In this document: piece after piece, positions 1-11,536 of the stretch | How positions within the stretch are numbered: the first letter of the stretch is position 1 | Layout of the letters: each line of letters begins with the position of its first letter | Made by a program: the position numbers and the translations under genes | Notes under the pieces: model-generated | What the model saw: only the letters and a program-made list of their open reading frames with translations | What the model was told of the DNA's origin: nothing | Database searches by the model: none | From: Streptomyces sp. SID14478 | GTDB lineage: Bacteria > Actinomycetota > Actinomycetes > Streptomycetales > Streptomycetaceae | Length of the DNA: 64,000 nucleotides | NCBI RefSeq assembly: GCF_010548525.1 | Contig: NZ_JAAGMG010001065.1 | Span: forward strand, 1-64,000 | Reading direction: 5' to 3'

Positions 1-4078
<4,078 letters not shown>

Positions 4079-4084
4079 GCCCCC

Positions 4085-4107
4085 ATCCTGCACCCCACCA
4101 CTGACAA
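4085..4107 (-). promoter_or_regulatory. RecA-NDp-like (PafBC-type) promoter of lhr
   Basis: On the minus strand TTGTCAGTG (4107-4099), an 8-nt spacer and CAGGAT (4090-4085) match the RecA-NDp layout tTGTCRgtg-N8-TAnnnT, except for C in place of T at the first -10 base. The start codon follows after 6 nt. The motif definition comes from mycobacterial and actinobacterial recA promoters; its use here is inferred. Confidence 0.6.
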
Positions 4108-4147
4108 TGGCCTTGACCTGCGGAAACGACTGGTTCACCGGAGTGAC

Positions 4148-5185
4148 ATGACGCAGAATGGGCGTATGGCGGGAAAGGGCGAATGGGCGCGGCACTGGCG
4201 GTACGAGCGGCTGCCCGGGCTCGATCTGCTGCAGGCCCGCTACCTTCGGCACACCTTTCCGCGCCACAGCCACGACGGATATGTGTTCGGCGCGGTCACG
4301 CGCGGCGTGGAGGAGGTCGGCCTGCCCGACGCCACCGTGCATGCGGGGCCCGGCAGCGTCGTCATGATCAACCCTGAGGTCGCCCACACCGCACGGGCGG
4401 GCGGGCCCGACGGCTGGTCGTACTTCACGCTCTATCCGTCGGCGGACGTCGTCGCCGAGATCGCCGCGGAGACGGTGACGGTCCGGGGCACCGCGGGCTT
4501 CGGCGAGACCATCGTCACCGACCCGCAGGCCGCGCAGCTGATCGTGGAGGTGCACCGGGCCGCCGAACAGGGCAACGCGCTGGCGGCCGACAGCCTGCTG
4601 CGGATCGTCCTCGCCCGGCTGCTGCGTGAGCACGGCACGGCGCTCGCCCACCGGCCGCGCCGCTCCGCCGGGGCCAGGGCCGCCTCACGCGCACGCGAGC
4701 TGCTCGAAGGGAACATGACCGATCCGCCGTCCCTGGAGATCCTCGCCGCCGATCTCGGCACCAGCCCGTTCGCACTCCTGCGCGCCTTTCGTGACGCCTA
4801 CGGAATGCCGCCGCACGCCTGGCTCACCAACGCGCGGGTACGTGCCGCACGCGGCCTCCTGGAGAGGGGAACCGCCCCGGCCGAGGCCGCCGTGGCCGTC
4901 GGCTTCACCGACCAACCGCACCTGAACAGGCACTTCACCCGGATAGTCGGGGTGCCCCCTGGCGCGTACCAGCAAGGGCGCAAGAACGTACAAGACCCTG
5001 ACGCGACGCTCCTCGTACCGTCGGGGACGTGGCAGCAGAACAGACAGCAACCGCAGACATACGAACAGCCGACGGCCCCCGACCCGAGCACGACGGAGCG
5101 CTCACCAAGCCCGACGCCGCCGTCGTCCGTGACGCGCTCGGCGTCGGCATCGCCGTCGGACTCTCCGGATTCGCCTTCGGAGTGA
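4148..5185 (+). CDS. AraC-family transcriptional regulator with N-terminal cupin
   Basis: A 345-residue one-component regulator. The N-terminal half is an AraC-type sugar/ligand-binding cupin (LRHTFPRHSHDGYVFGAV, about residues 27-44, with GPGSVVMINPEVAHTA behind it). The C-terminal half has two helix-turn-helix units, ending in the diagnostic VGFTDQPHLNRHFTRIVGVPPG near residue 265. The start chosen is ATG 4148, with GGAG 4 nt upstream; ATG 4166 is an alternative that would sit 6 nt after CAGAAT as a leaderless start. The last 50 or so residues are a Pro/Ser-rich tail that lies on top of the start of azlC in another frame, which is odd for this family. It directly precedes azlC-azlD and probably controls them. 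Confidence 0.85.
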   Translation: MTQNGRMAGKGEWARHWRYERLPGLDLLQARYLRHTFPRHSHDGYVFGAVTRGVEEVGLPDATVHAGPGSVVMINPEVAHTARAGGPDGWSYFTLYPSADVVAEIAAETVTVRGTAGFGETIVTDPQAAQLIVEVHRAAEQGNALAADSLLRIVLARLLREHGTALAHRPRRSAGARAASRARELLEGNMTDPPSLEILAADLGTSPFALLRAFRDAYGMPPHAWLTNARVRAARGLLERGTAPAEAAVAVGFTDQPHLNRHFTRIVGVPPGAYQQGRKNVQDPDATLLVPSGTWQQNRQQPQTYEQPTAPDPSTTERSPSPTPPSSVTRSASASPSDSPDSPSE

Positions 5186-5811
5186 CCTCGGCGGGCAGCG
5201 GCCTCAGCGTGCTGCAGACCTGCGCGCTCAGCCTTCTTGTCTTCACCGGGGCGTCCCAGTTCGCGCTCGTCGGCGCGCTCGCGGCCGGCGGCAATCCCTT
5301 CACCGCTGCGGCGGGCGCGTTCTTCCTCGGGGTGCGCAACGCGTTCTACGGGCTGCGCCTCTCGCAGTTGCTGGCCCTCCCGCGCGCGGTGCGGCCGCTC
5401 GCCGCGCACTGGGTGATCGACGAGACGTCGGCCGTCGCGCTGGCCCAGCCGACGCGCCGCAGCGTGCGCATGGGCTTCACCGTGACCGGGGTGAGCCTGT
5501 ACGTCCTGTGGAACCTGACGACGTTCGTCGGCGCCCTCGGGGCCCGGGCCATCGGGGACACCGACGCGTGGGGGATCGACGCGGCCGGTCCCGCGGTCTT
5601 CCTCGCGCTGCTCGCGCCGATGCTGAAGACCACCAGGGAACGTGCTGCCGCGGGCCTCGCCGTCGTGCTGATGCTCGGGCTGCTACCTGTGCTGCCCGCC
5701 GGAGTTCCCGTTCTGGCGGCCGCGCTCGCCGCGCCGGCCGTGCTCTACGTAGAGGGGCGCCGCCGGGGTGCGGCCTCCGACTCCGATGCCGTACAAGGAG
5801 GGGGCCGATGA
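5029..5811 (+). CDS. azlC: AzlC-family branched-chain amino acid export permease subunit
   Basis: A 260-residue integral membrane protein of the AzlC family, the large subunit of a two-component exporter for branched-chain amino acids (AzlCD in Bacillus, BrnFE in Corynebacterium). The family block begins at about residue 35 with DALGVGIAVGLSGFAFGV, then LLVFTGASQFALVGALAAGG and FFLGVRNAFYGLRLS, with six or more hydrophobic segments. The GTG at 5029 is the only in-frame start ahead of the first membrane segment, so this reading frame overlaps the annotated 3' end of the AraC gene by 157 nt. The stop overlaps the azlD start (ATGA), which implies translational coupling and complex formation. Confidence 0.88.
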   Translation: MAAEQTATADIRTADGPRPEHDGALTKPDAAVVRDALGVGIAVGLSGFAFGVTSAGSGLSVLQTCALSLLVFTGASQFALVGALAAGGNPFTAAAGAFFLGVRNAFYGLRLSQLLALPRAVRPLAAHWVIDETSAVALAQPTRRSVRMGFTVTGVSLYVLWNLTTFVGALGARAIGDTDAWGIDAAGPAVFLALLAPMLKTTRERAAAGLAVVLMLGLLPVLPAGVPVLAAALAAPAVLYVEGRRRGAASDSDAVQGGGR

Positions 5812-6116
5812 ACATCTGGATCGCCATCGCTGTCACCGCGGTGGGCTGCTATGCCGTCAAGCTGATCGGTCTCCTTGTGCCCGCCGGCGCTCTGGAGCGG
5901 CCTGTGGTCAAGCGGCTCGCGGCGCTGTTGCCGGTCGCCCTGCTCGCCGCGCTCACGGCCCAGCAGACGTTCGCGGACGGGCGCACCTTGATCCTCGACG
6001 CCAAGGCCGTGGGGCTCGCCGCGGCAGCCGTGGCGCTGGTGCTGCGTGCGCCGTTCCTCGTGGTCATCGCCGTCGCCGTCGTGGTCACGGCAGGAGTGCG
6101 GGCCCTGACCGGGTGA
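5808..6116 (+). CDS. azlD: AzlD-family branched-chain amino acid export subunit
   Basis: A 102-residue hydrophobic protein with three to four membrane segments, the small partner of AzlC. It starts with IWIAIAVTAVGCYAVKLIG and contains PVALLAALTAQQTF and a final hydrophobic stretch, VVIAVAVVVTAG. ATG 5808 overlaps the azlC stop by 4 nt; a GGAGGGGGC ribosome-binding site lies in the end of azlC. Length and position match AzlD/BrnE. A bidirectional hairpin terminator follows. Confidence 0.87.
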   Translation: MNIWIAIAVTAVGCYAVKLIGLLVPAGALERPVVKRLAALLPVALLAALTAQQTFADGRTLILDAKAVGLAAAAVALVLRAPFLVVIAVAVVVTAGVRALTG

Positions 6117-6134
6117 CGTGAACCGCACAGCGCG

Positions 6135-6181
6135 ACATGTAGGGCCCGACTTGCTGTGGTGAAGTGCGGGCCTCTACATGT
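6135..6181. terminator. Hairpin between convergent azlD and MFS gene
   Basis: The arm ACATGTAGGGCCCGACTT pairs with AAGTGCGGGCCTCTACATGT apart from two single-base bulges, leaving a 9-nt loop. It lies between two convergent stops, so it probably serves both strands. Confidence 0.6.
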
Positions 6182-6194
6182 CACTTGAGGACCT

Positions 6195-7484
6195 TCAGTG
6201 CGCTACAGGGGCAGCTGGCGCAGTGCTCGCGGTCTCCGGGACACCCAGTTGTCGTGCTGTGCGTTCCGGGCGGAGGAAGAGGGTCGCGAGAACACCGCCG
6301 GCCACCAGGAGCCCCGCGGTCAGCAGCCAGCCGTGTTCGTAGCCCACGGAGACGGTGGCGGCGCTGTCCACCATGCCGCCCAGTACGAGGGGCGAAAGGA
6401 TGCCTCCGAGCGCGTACACGAAGGTCAGCGCGCCCAGGACGACGCCTCGTTGTGCGGGCGGCGTGATGCGGGCACACGTGGTCGACGCGGCGGTGAGCAT
6501 CACCATGGCGAGCGCCATCGGGCCCAACATCATGATCACCCTCACCGCCATGGACCCCGTCGTTCCGTAGACGGCCGTGGCGCAGCCCGCGAGTGCGACA
6601 AGGATGCCCGCACCGGCACCTACGGGGAGGCGTGGTGGCGTCCCGCGCAGCGCCGAGCGCCGCGCGAGCAGGCCGTGCACCAGAAGCACGGCACCGTTGG
6701 CGAGGGCTCCTATGCCGACCATGGTGCCGGCCTGGTGCAGGTCCCAGCCGACGACGCTCTCCAAGTAGTCAGGCGCCCAGGTGAGCAGCGTGCTCATCGA
6801 CCAGTAGGCGGCGAACGAACCGAAAGCCGCGGTCAGGAAGGTGGGCGACAGCAGGATCCGGCGCAGCGGCACGTCGGGGGTGTCCTGCACGGTCTGTGCC
6901 ACCTCCTTGCGGGCTTTCGGGGCCAACGGGCCTTCCGCGCCCCACAGCCGCCACACCGACGCCCACACGAGGCCCGTCAGACCCACCACACCGAACGACC
7001 AGCGCCATCCCCAGTGCGTGATCACCCAGCTCAGGGCCGGCGAGGCCACGGCGACACCGGCCGCCGCGCCCACGAGCAGGATCGCCGTCGGCAGGGCCCG
7101 CTCGCGGTGCGGGAACCAGCCGTGCACGTGATGCATCGCGACCGGGGCCGCAGGCCCCTCAGCGGCACCGAGAAGGATCCGCGTGGCCACGAGTGCGCCG
7201 AACCCGGCCGCGCCCGCCAGCATCGGCAGCTGTGCCGCCGACCACAGCAGAGCGAGGATCAGGAGCAGCGTCGTCGTACGGACGCGTCTGGTGAGGGCCG
7301 ACACCCCGAGAGCCGCGATCGAGAACAGCGCGAAGAACGCCGATTGCGCGATCCCGAACTCCTGGCGGCTGATGCCGAGGTCCGCCCTGATCTCCGGCCC
7401 CGCGAGACCCAGCACTGCTTTGTCGGCGAAGTTCACGACCATGAAGGCGAGCAGCAGCCACGTCGTGCGCCACGCCCCGCGCAT
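6195..7484 (-). CDS. MFS transporter (12-TM), partner of the MBL hydrolase
   Basis: A 429-residue major facilitator superfamily permease. The first segment, WLLLAFMVVNFADKAVLG, carries the N-terminal D typical of anion/organic-acid type (ACS-like) MFS members; LGISRQEFGIAQSAFFALFS follows. Motif-A-like RRVR comes after the second segment, and RILLGAAEGPAAPVAMHHV is the fourth-segment signature of the ACS family. ATG 7484 shares one base with the stop of the upstream hydrolase (TGATG), giving translational coupling; GTG 7493 is an alternative start. The operon suggests import of the substrate or export of the product of the hydrolase. The substrate is not known. Confidence 0.85.
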   Translation of the reverse strand: MRGAWRTTWLLLAFMVVNFADKAVLGLAGPEIRADLGISRQEFGIAQSAFFALFSIAALGVSALTRRVRTTTLLLILALLWSAAQLPMLAGAAGFGALVATRILLGAAEGPAAPVAMHHVHGWFPHRERALPTAILLVGAAAGVAVASPALSWVITHWGWRWSFGVVGLTGLVWASVWRLWGAEGPLAPKARKEVAQTVQDTPDVPLRRILLSPTFLTAAFGSFAAYWSMSTLLTWAPDYLESVVGWDLHQAGTMVGIGALANGAVLLVHGLLARRSALRGTPPRLPVGAGAGILVALAGCATAVYGTTGSMAVRVIMMLGPMALAMVMLTAASTTCARITPPAQRGVVLGALTFVYALGGILSPLVLGGMVDSAATVSVGYEHGWLLTAGLLVAGGVLATLFLRPERTARQLGVPETASTAPAAPVAH

Positions 7485-8875
7485 CAGCAGCACCGGTCCT
7501 CGTCGTCGACCACGCCGACGCTGATCATGCCTCCGGCGCGCTTGCGGCCTTCTGGGGAGCGCGTCAGCTCCGTGGCCACGTCCGTGCCTTCGACCACCGC
7601 GGCGGACTCGGCGGCGGCCCAGTTGAAGACACCGCGCGCCATCGTGGAGGTCTCCTCCAGGGCCCGCTGCGCGTACACCTCCGCACGCGCGCGTGCCACC
7701 TCGACATCAGTGGGTGCGGCCAGCGCCGCCGTCTCCGCCAGATGGGAGGCGAGGCGCAGGTCCCCCTCGGCGAGGAGTTCCCGGGCCCGTCGGGCCAGCG
7801 TCAGGGCGCCACCGGCGGCGCGCGCGTACTCGGCCGCGACGGCCGCCTCCGGGGCCGGCTTGAGGTGCGCCGGGTTCTGGTCGTACCAGCCGCCCCACAG
7901 CCGCCACAGGTTCCGTACGACGAACTCGGGCTCGTCGTAGGCCGGGTGGAGGTACGGCCGGGACAGCAGCTCCTCGGGAACCTCCACGCCGTGGATCACC
8001 GCGTCGAGCCGGTGGCCGGCATTCATCAGCTCACGGGTCTGCTCGCACAGCGACTCCAGGAGGCGCGCGGTGTCGTCCAGCGCCCGGTTCACGCGCTCCG
8101 CCCCCATGATGGGCACCCCGTGACCGGGCAGCAGCAGCTCGGCCCCCAGCTCCTGCATCGCGCGCAGGGCCCGCGCCCAGTCCTCCGGGTAACGCTGCAC
8201 CTTCTGGGGGTTGCCCGCGTTCGGCGTGTTCCAGATGAACAGGTCGCCCGTGCACAGGGTCTTCAGTTCCGGCACCCATACGTACGTGTGGTCGTCGGTC
8301 TCCCCGCGCGCGTGCACCAGCTCGAACGTCAACTCCCCGCGACGGAGGGACAGCCGGTCCTGGTAAACGGTGTCCGGGTAGCGGTACGTGGTGGGCCACT
8401 CCAGGGAGGGCACGCCGAACTGCCTGCGGTTGATCCAGGAGTTGTAGCCGGCCGTCCGTATGTAGCGATCGAAACGGGCCGCCACGGCCTCGTGTGCGAC
8501 CACCTCAGGGCGAGCGGAACGCGCATCCTCCGCCTCCTTGTCGAAGGGCGACACCCCGAAGACGTGGTCCACATGCCCGTGCGTGTACACCACGGAACGC
8601 ACCGGACCGGCCCCGAACGCCTTCACCGCCGTGTGCAGTTGGGCCGCAGTACGGAAGTCACCCGAGTCGACGAGCACCACACCGTCACCGGTGTCGAAGG
8701 CGGCGACGTTGGCGAACGCGGGGAAGAACCCCACGCGAGGGCGCAGCCGCACCAGCTCGTCCCCGGTGTACGCACCCGACAAGTGCGGCAGAAGCGTCTC
8801 CGAGCCCTGCCAGACCTGGTCCGCATAGGTGGCGTAGTCGGCCCGATCCTTCTCGGCTTCGTTGTGCTCTGTCAT
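7484..8875 (-). CDS. MBL-fold hydrolase with alkyl-sulfatase dimerisation region
   Basis: A 463-residue metallo-beta-lactamase-fold enzyme resembling the Zn-dependent alkyl sulfatase group. It has the metal motif THGHVDH near residue 110, an aspartate in CTGDLFIWNTPN near residue 210 and LLPGHG near residue 248. A helical region follows (NLWRLWGGWYDQNPAHLKPAP), as in the alkyl-sulfatase dimerisation domain. The C-terminal SCP2-like domain of full BDS1/SdsA1 sulfatases seems to be absent or reduced, so the substrate may differ. The start is ATG 8875 with GGAGGAG upstream; an upstream in-frame extension has no ribosome-binding site. It is the first gene of an operon with the MFS gene and is divergent from a PucR regulator. 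Confidence 0.8.
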   Translation of the reverse strand: MTEHNEAEKDRADYATYADQVWQGSETLLPHLSGAYTGDELVRLRPRVGFFPAFANVAAFDTGDGVVLVDSGDFRTAAQLHTAVKAFGAGPVRSVVYTHGHVDHVFGVSPFDKEAEDARSARPEVVAHEAVAARFDRYIRTAGYNSWINRRQFGVPSLEWPTTYRYPDTVYQDRLSLRRGELTFELVHARGETDDHTYVWVPELKTLCTGDLFIWNTPNAGNPQKVQRYPEDWARALRAMQELGAELLLPGHGVPIMGAERVNRALDDTARLLESLCEQTRELMNAGHRLDAVIHGVEVPEELLSRPYLHPAYDEPEFVVRNLWRLWGGWYDQNPAHLKPAPEAAVAAEYARAAGGALTLARRARELLAEGDLRLASHLAETAALAAPTDVEVARARAEVYAQRALEETSTMARGVFNWAAAESAAVVEGTDVATELTRSPEGRKRAGGMISVGVVDDEDRCC

Positions 8876-8959
8876 GTGTGCGGCTCCTCCATGTGCGGGT
8901 GGTCCGGCGGCGGGGCGAGGCCGTCGCCCCGCCGGTCGCACACGAGTTAAGGCGGCATC

Positions 8960-9020
8960 TGTGACATGGAACACCGCCCCGCGTCACACGTTGATCCCGT
9001 GGGTAATGTGACGCGTCACA
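8960..9020. promoter_or_regulatory. Cluster of TGTGAC/GTCACA half-sites, likely operators
   Basis: The divergent intergenic region has TGTGAC at 8960-8965 facing GTCACA at 8983-8988, then a perfect 14-bp palindrome TGTGACGCGTCACA at 9007-9020. GCGTCACA at 8981-8988 is the mirror of the palindrome's TGTGACGC. Repetition and placement suggest binding sites for the adjacent regulator or a CRP/FNR-type protein. Confidence 0.5.
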
Positions 9021-9055
9021 ACAAGCCGCCAGGTGCGCAGCCGAGGGAGGAACCC

Positions 9056-10234
9056 GTGCCTCTGTCGCCCGAAGCGCGCTCCCTCGCCGCACGCTGCGAG
9101 CCGCGTGTCAACGAGCTGGCGCGCCGCATGGCCCGTGAATCGTTCGAGGAACTTCCGGGGTACGCGGATCTGCCCGACGACGTGAAGGACCTGGAGATCG
9201 CGGCGACCGCCCGGCACGGCGTACGGCTGTTCCTGCGCCGCGTCAGCGACCCCGACCTGGACCGGCCCGGCAGCAACCGGCTGTTCCGCGAGAGGGCCGC
9301 ACAGCGTGCCGAGGAGGGCATGCCGCTGCACCTCCTGCTGCGCACTCACACGCTCGGCGTCTACGTCCTGTGGCAGGCGCTGCGCGACGTGGCCCGGCCC
9401 GGTGAGGAGTCCGCCCTCATCGAACTGGTCGACATCCTGCTGCAGAGCCATCCCACCATCGTGGGCGCGGTCACCGAGACGTACCTGGACGAACGCTCCG
9501 CCCTGGAGGCCGAACAGCGGGCGCAGCAACGGTCGTTGGTGCGAGGGCTGTTGGACGGCATGGTCCCGCCCGGCCACGTGCTGCTCGACCAGCTCCGGCT
9601 CGAGGGTCCGGCGCTCGTCCTCGCGCTGGGCCTGGACTCGCCGCCGCTCGAAGGCCCGGTGGCGGTGCGGCGCCGGCTGCGGCGCGTTCAGACCGTTCTG
9701 GACCGCGCGTTCGGCGCGGGCGTGCTGGCGCTCCTGGACGGCGACGGCGGCCGCGTCATCGTCCCCGAGGACTGTGCCCCGCCCGACGACCTGCCGCAGC
9801 GCCTGAGCAAGGCCGGCGGGCTGCACGTGCGCGTCGCGGCGGTGCGGGCGGACGGGCCCGAGCACATCACCGACGCCGCCCGCACCGCGACCGAGATCCT
9901 GCGCATCACGCGCGCGTGCGGCCTGCCACCCGGTCTGCACCGGCTCGACGACGTCCTGCTGGAGTACCACCTCTCGCGGCGCAACGAGAGCAGCCACCGC
10001 ATCGCCGCGCTCCTCGACCCCGTCGCCGAGCGGCCCGCGCTCCTGGAGACGCTGCGCACGCACCTGGCCCACCAGCAGGACCGCAGATCCACCGCCGCCG
10101 CCCTCGCACTGCACCCGAACACCGTCGACAACCGGCTGGCGAAGATCGCCGAGCAGACGGGCATCGACCTCTCGTCGCCGCGCGGAACGGCCCTTGCGAT
10201 CGCGGCACTGCTGCTGCGCGACTCCGAGCTCTGA
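9056..10234 (+). CDS. PucR/CdaR-type transcriptional regulator
   Basis: A 392-residue regulator. The N-terminal part (RVNELARRMARESFEELPGY, then RLFRERAAQRAEEGMPLHLL) resembles the RsbRD/PucR N-terminal helical domain. A degenerate GGDEF-like middle follows (VLDRAFGAGVLALLDGDGGRVIV). The C-terminus has the PucR helix-turn-helix, LLETLRTHLAHQQDRRSTAA then LALHPNTVDNRLAKIAEQTG (about residues 340-380). The start is GTG 9056 because GGGAGG sits 5 nt upstream; an in-frame ATG at 8966 has no such site and would cover the TGTGAC elements. It probably controls the divergent hydrolase-MFS operon. Confidence 0.82.
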   Translation: MPLSPEARSLAARCEPRVNELARRMARESFEELPGYADLPDDVKDLEIAATARHGVRLFLRRVSDPDLDRPGSNRLFRERAAQRAEEGMPLHLLLRTHTLGVYVLWQALRDVARPGEESALIELVDILLQSHPTIVGAVTETYLDERSALEAEQRAQQRSLVRGLLDGMVPPGHVLLDQLRLEGPALVLALGLDSPPLEGPVAVRRRLRRVQTVLDRAFGAGVLALLDGDGGRVIVPEDCAPPDDLPQRLSKAGGLHVRVAAVRADGPEHITDAARTATEILRITRACGLPPGLHRLDDVLLEYHLSRRNESSHRIAALLDPVAERPALLETLRTHLAHQQDRRSTAAALALHPNTVDNRLAKIAEQTGIDLSSPRGTALAIAALLLRDSEL

Positions 10235-10235
10235 C

Positions 10236-10258
10236 CCTGTAGGACGCCGTCCTACAGG
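10236..10258. terminator. Perfect 10-bp hairpin between convergent genes
   Basis: CCTGTAGGAC pairs exactly with GTCCTACAGG across a 3-nt loop. The stop codon of the convergent minus-strand gene lies in the right arm, so this short element ends both transcripts. Confidence 0.6.
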
Positions 10259-11202
10259 AGGCGTCCGTAGGCGCGCAGGGTGCGCAACGCCTCGATCGTC
10301 ACCATGGGGCGGGCCTCCAGAGCGGCGCTCGGCGCCCACTGGCGCCAGTTGACGGGCCACCCGCCGTCCTCCTGCTGCGCGCCCTCCAAGTGGTCGAGCG
10401 CCCGCACGATCTCCTCGTCGGTGAACCAGGTGCGGGCCAGCGACTCGGGCGCCTTCGCGTAGTCGTACGGGAAGTGGTGCTCCCCCGGTGCGTAGCCGGG
10501 CGCGACCGGGTAGGCGTCCCTTTGCCCCGGATCGAGCACGGCGAGGCGGTGCTCGCGCACGAGACGGCCGAGCCGGTCGGCGGCCACGCGTGCGCGCGAG
10601 CGGTCCGGCACGCCGTCCAGGAAGGCGACCGCGGCTTCGATCTCGTAGGGATGCGACGTCTTCAGGGACTCGACGGCGGACCAGCAGAAGTCCGTGGCCC
10701 GGAAGAGCCAGGCGTGCCACACCTCGTTGCGGTGCAGCAGACCGACGACCGGGCCGGTGGCCAGCAGCTCGCTCGGCGGGTCGTCCACCACGGGCACGAA
10801 CGGCGCGTGCGGGTAGCCACGTTGGCTGGGATGCACTGCCGGAAGGGCGCCTTCCGGGGTGGAGACGTCGGTCAGATAGCGGCACACCCGATCCACACGC
10901 CGGCCCGAGCAGCGCCCGATCGCGTCCAGGACGCGCAGTGCGTGACCGGTGTGCAGGGGCTGGCTGACCGGGCCGCGCAGATCGGGTTCGAGACCGTGCC
11001 CGTAACCGTCGTCCTCGTTGCGGTAGGCGGCCAGAGCGGTCTCCACCGCATCCGCCGCGGCGGGCGAGCCGTCCAGGAAGTGGTACGCGAAGCGACGCTG
11101 TTCCAGGACGCGCGCGGTCAACCAGATGAACGGTTCGGCACGGGAGAGCGGGGAGCGTGCCGACGGCGATGAGGGGAGTGGGGAAGCTCCGGATTCGGCC
11201 AT
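10252..11202 (-). CDS. Alpha-toroid (prenyltransferase/squalene cyclase-like) protein of unknown function
   Basis: A 316-residue soluble protein. Repeated motifs such as LAAYRNEDDGYGHGLEPDL near residue 60, DVSTPEGALPAVHPS near residue 115 and the closing AQQEDGGWPVNWRQW near residue 285 resemble the QW/toroid repeats of terpenoid cyclases and protein prenyltransferases. No DxDD or DDxxD catalytic motif is seen, so it is probably not a cyclase. The start is ATG 11202; a TTG 48 nt upstream is less likely. It is divergent from the DUF3046 gene, and the spacer holds the latter's leaderless promoter. Function unknown. Confidence 0.75.
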   Translation of the reverse strand: MAESGASPLPSSPSARSPLSRAEPFIWLTARVLEQRRFAYHFLDGSPAAADAVETALAAYRNEDDGYGHGLEPDLRGPVSQPLHTGHALRVLDAIGRCSGRRVDRVCRYLTDVSTPEGALPAVHPSQRGYPHAPFVPVVDDPPSELLATGPVVGLLHRNEVWHAWLFRATDFCWSAVESLKTSHPYEIEAAVAFLDGVPDRSRARVAADRLGRLVREHRLAVLDPGQRDAYPVAPGYAPGEHHFPYDYAKAPESLARTWFTDEEIVRALDHLEGAQQEDGGWPVNWRQWAPSAALEARPMVTIEALRTLRAYGRLL

Positions 11203-11282
11203 GCACCGCACCGTAGGGCGGAAAGCGTTCTCGGAAAGCCTCCCCGGCAAGGCTGCACTCTCAGGGGCGGGATACTGGAGGC

Positions 11283-11477
11283 ATGCGGTTGACGGTCTTC
11301 TGGCAGCGAATGGCGGATCACTTCGGGTCCGGGTACGCCGACACGTTCGCGCGCGACCACGTGATGGCGGGTCTCGGCGGGCTCACGGTCAACGAGGCGC
11401 TCGACGCCGGCTGGGAGGCGAAGGACGTCTGGCGGGTGGTGTGCACCACCATGGACGTGCCCGCCGAGCAACGGTGA
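11283..11477 (+). CDS. DUF3046 small protein
   Basis: A 64-residue protein matching the actinobacterial DUF3046 family (MRLTVFWQRMADHFG at the N-terminus, VNEALDAGWEAKDVWRVVC at the C-terminus). Its function is unknown; it is usually found just upstream of recA in Streptomyces. The ATG lies 6 nt after the -10-like GATACT (11271-11276), so a leaderless transcript is likely, although GGAG overlaps this gap. No membrane or signal segment. Confidence 0.85.
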   Translation: MRLTVFWQRMADHFGSGYADTFARDHVMAGLGGLTVNEALDAGWEAKDVWRVVCTTMDVPAEQR

Positions 11478-11507
11478 CCGGGACGCCCGGCCGGGGGCGG
11501 CCACCGA

Positions 11508-11530
11508 TTGTCGGTGACGTGGGCGAGACT
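11508..11530 (+). promoter_or_regulatory. RecA-NDp-like promoter of the AI-2E family gene
   Basis: TTGTCGGTG (11508-11516), an 8-nt spacer and GAGACT (11525-11530) fit tTGTCRgtg-N8-TAnnnT except for the first base of the -10. The GTG start follows 6 nt later, the same geometry as lhr. Confidence 0.45.
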
Positions 11531-11536
11531 GGCCCC

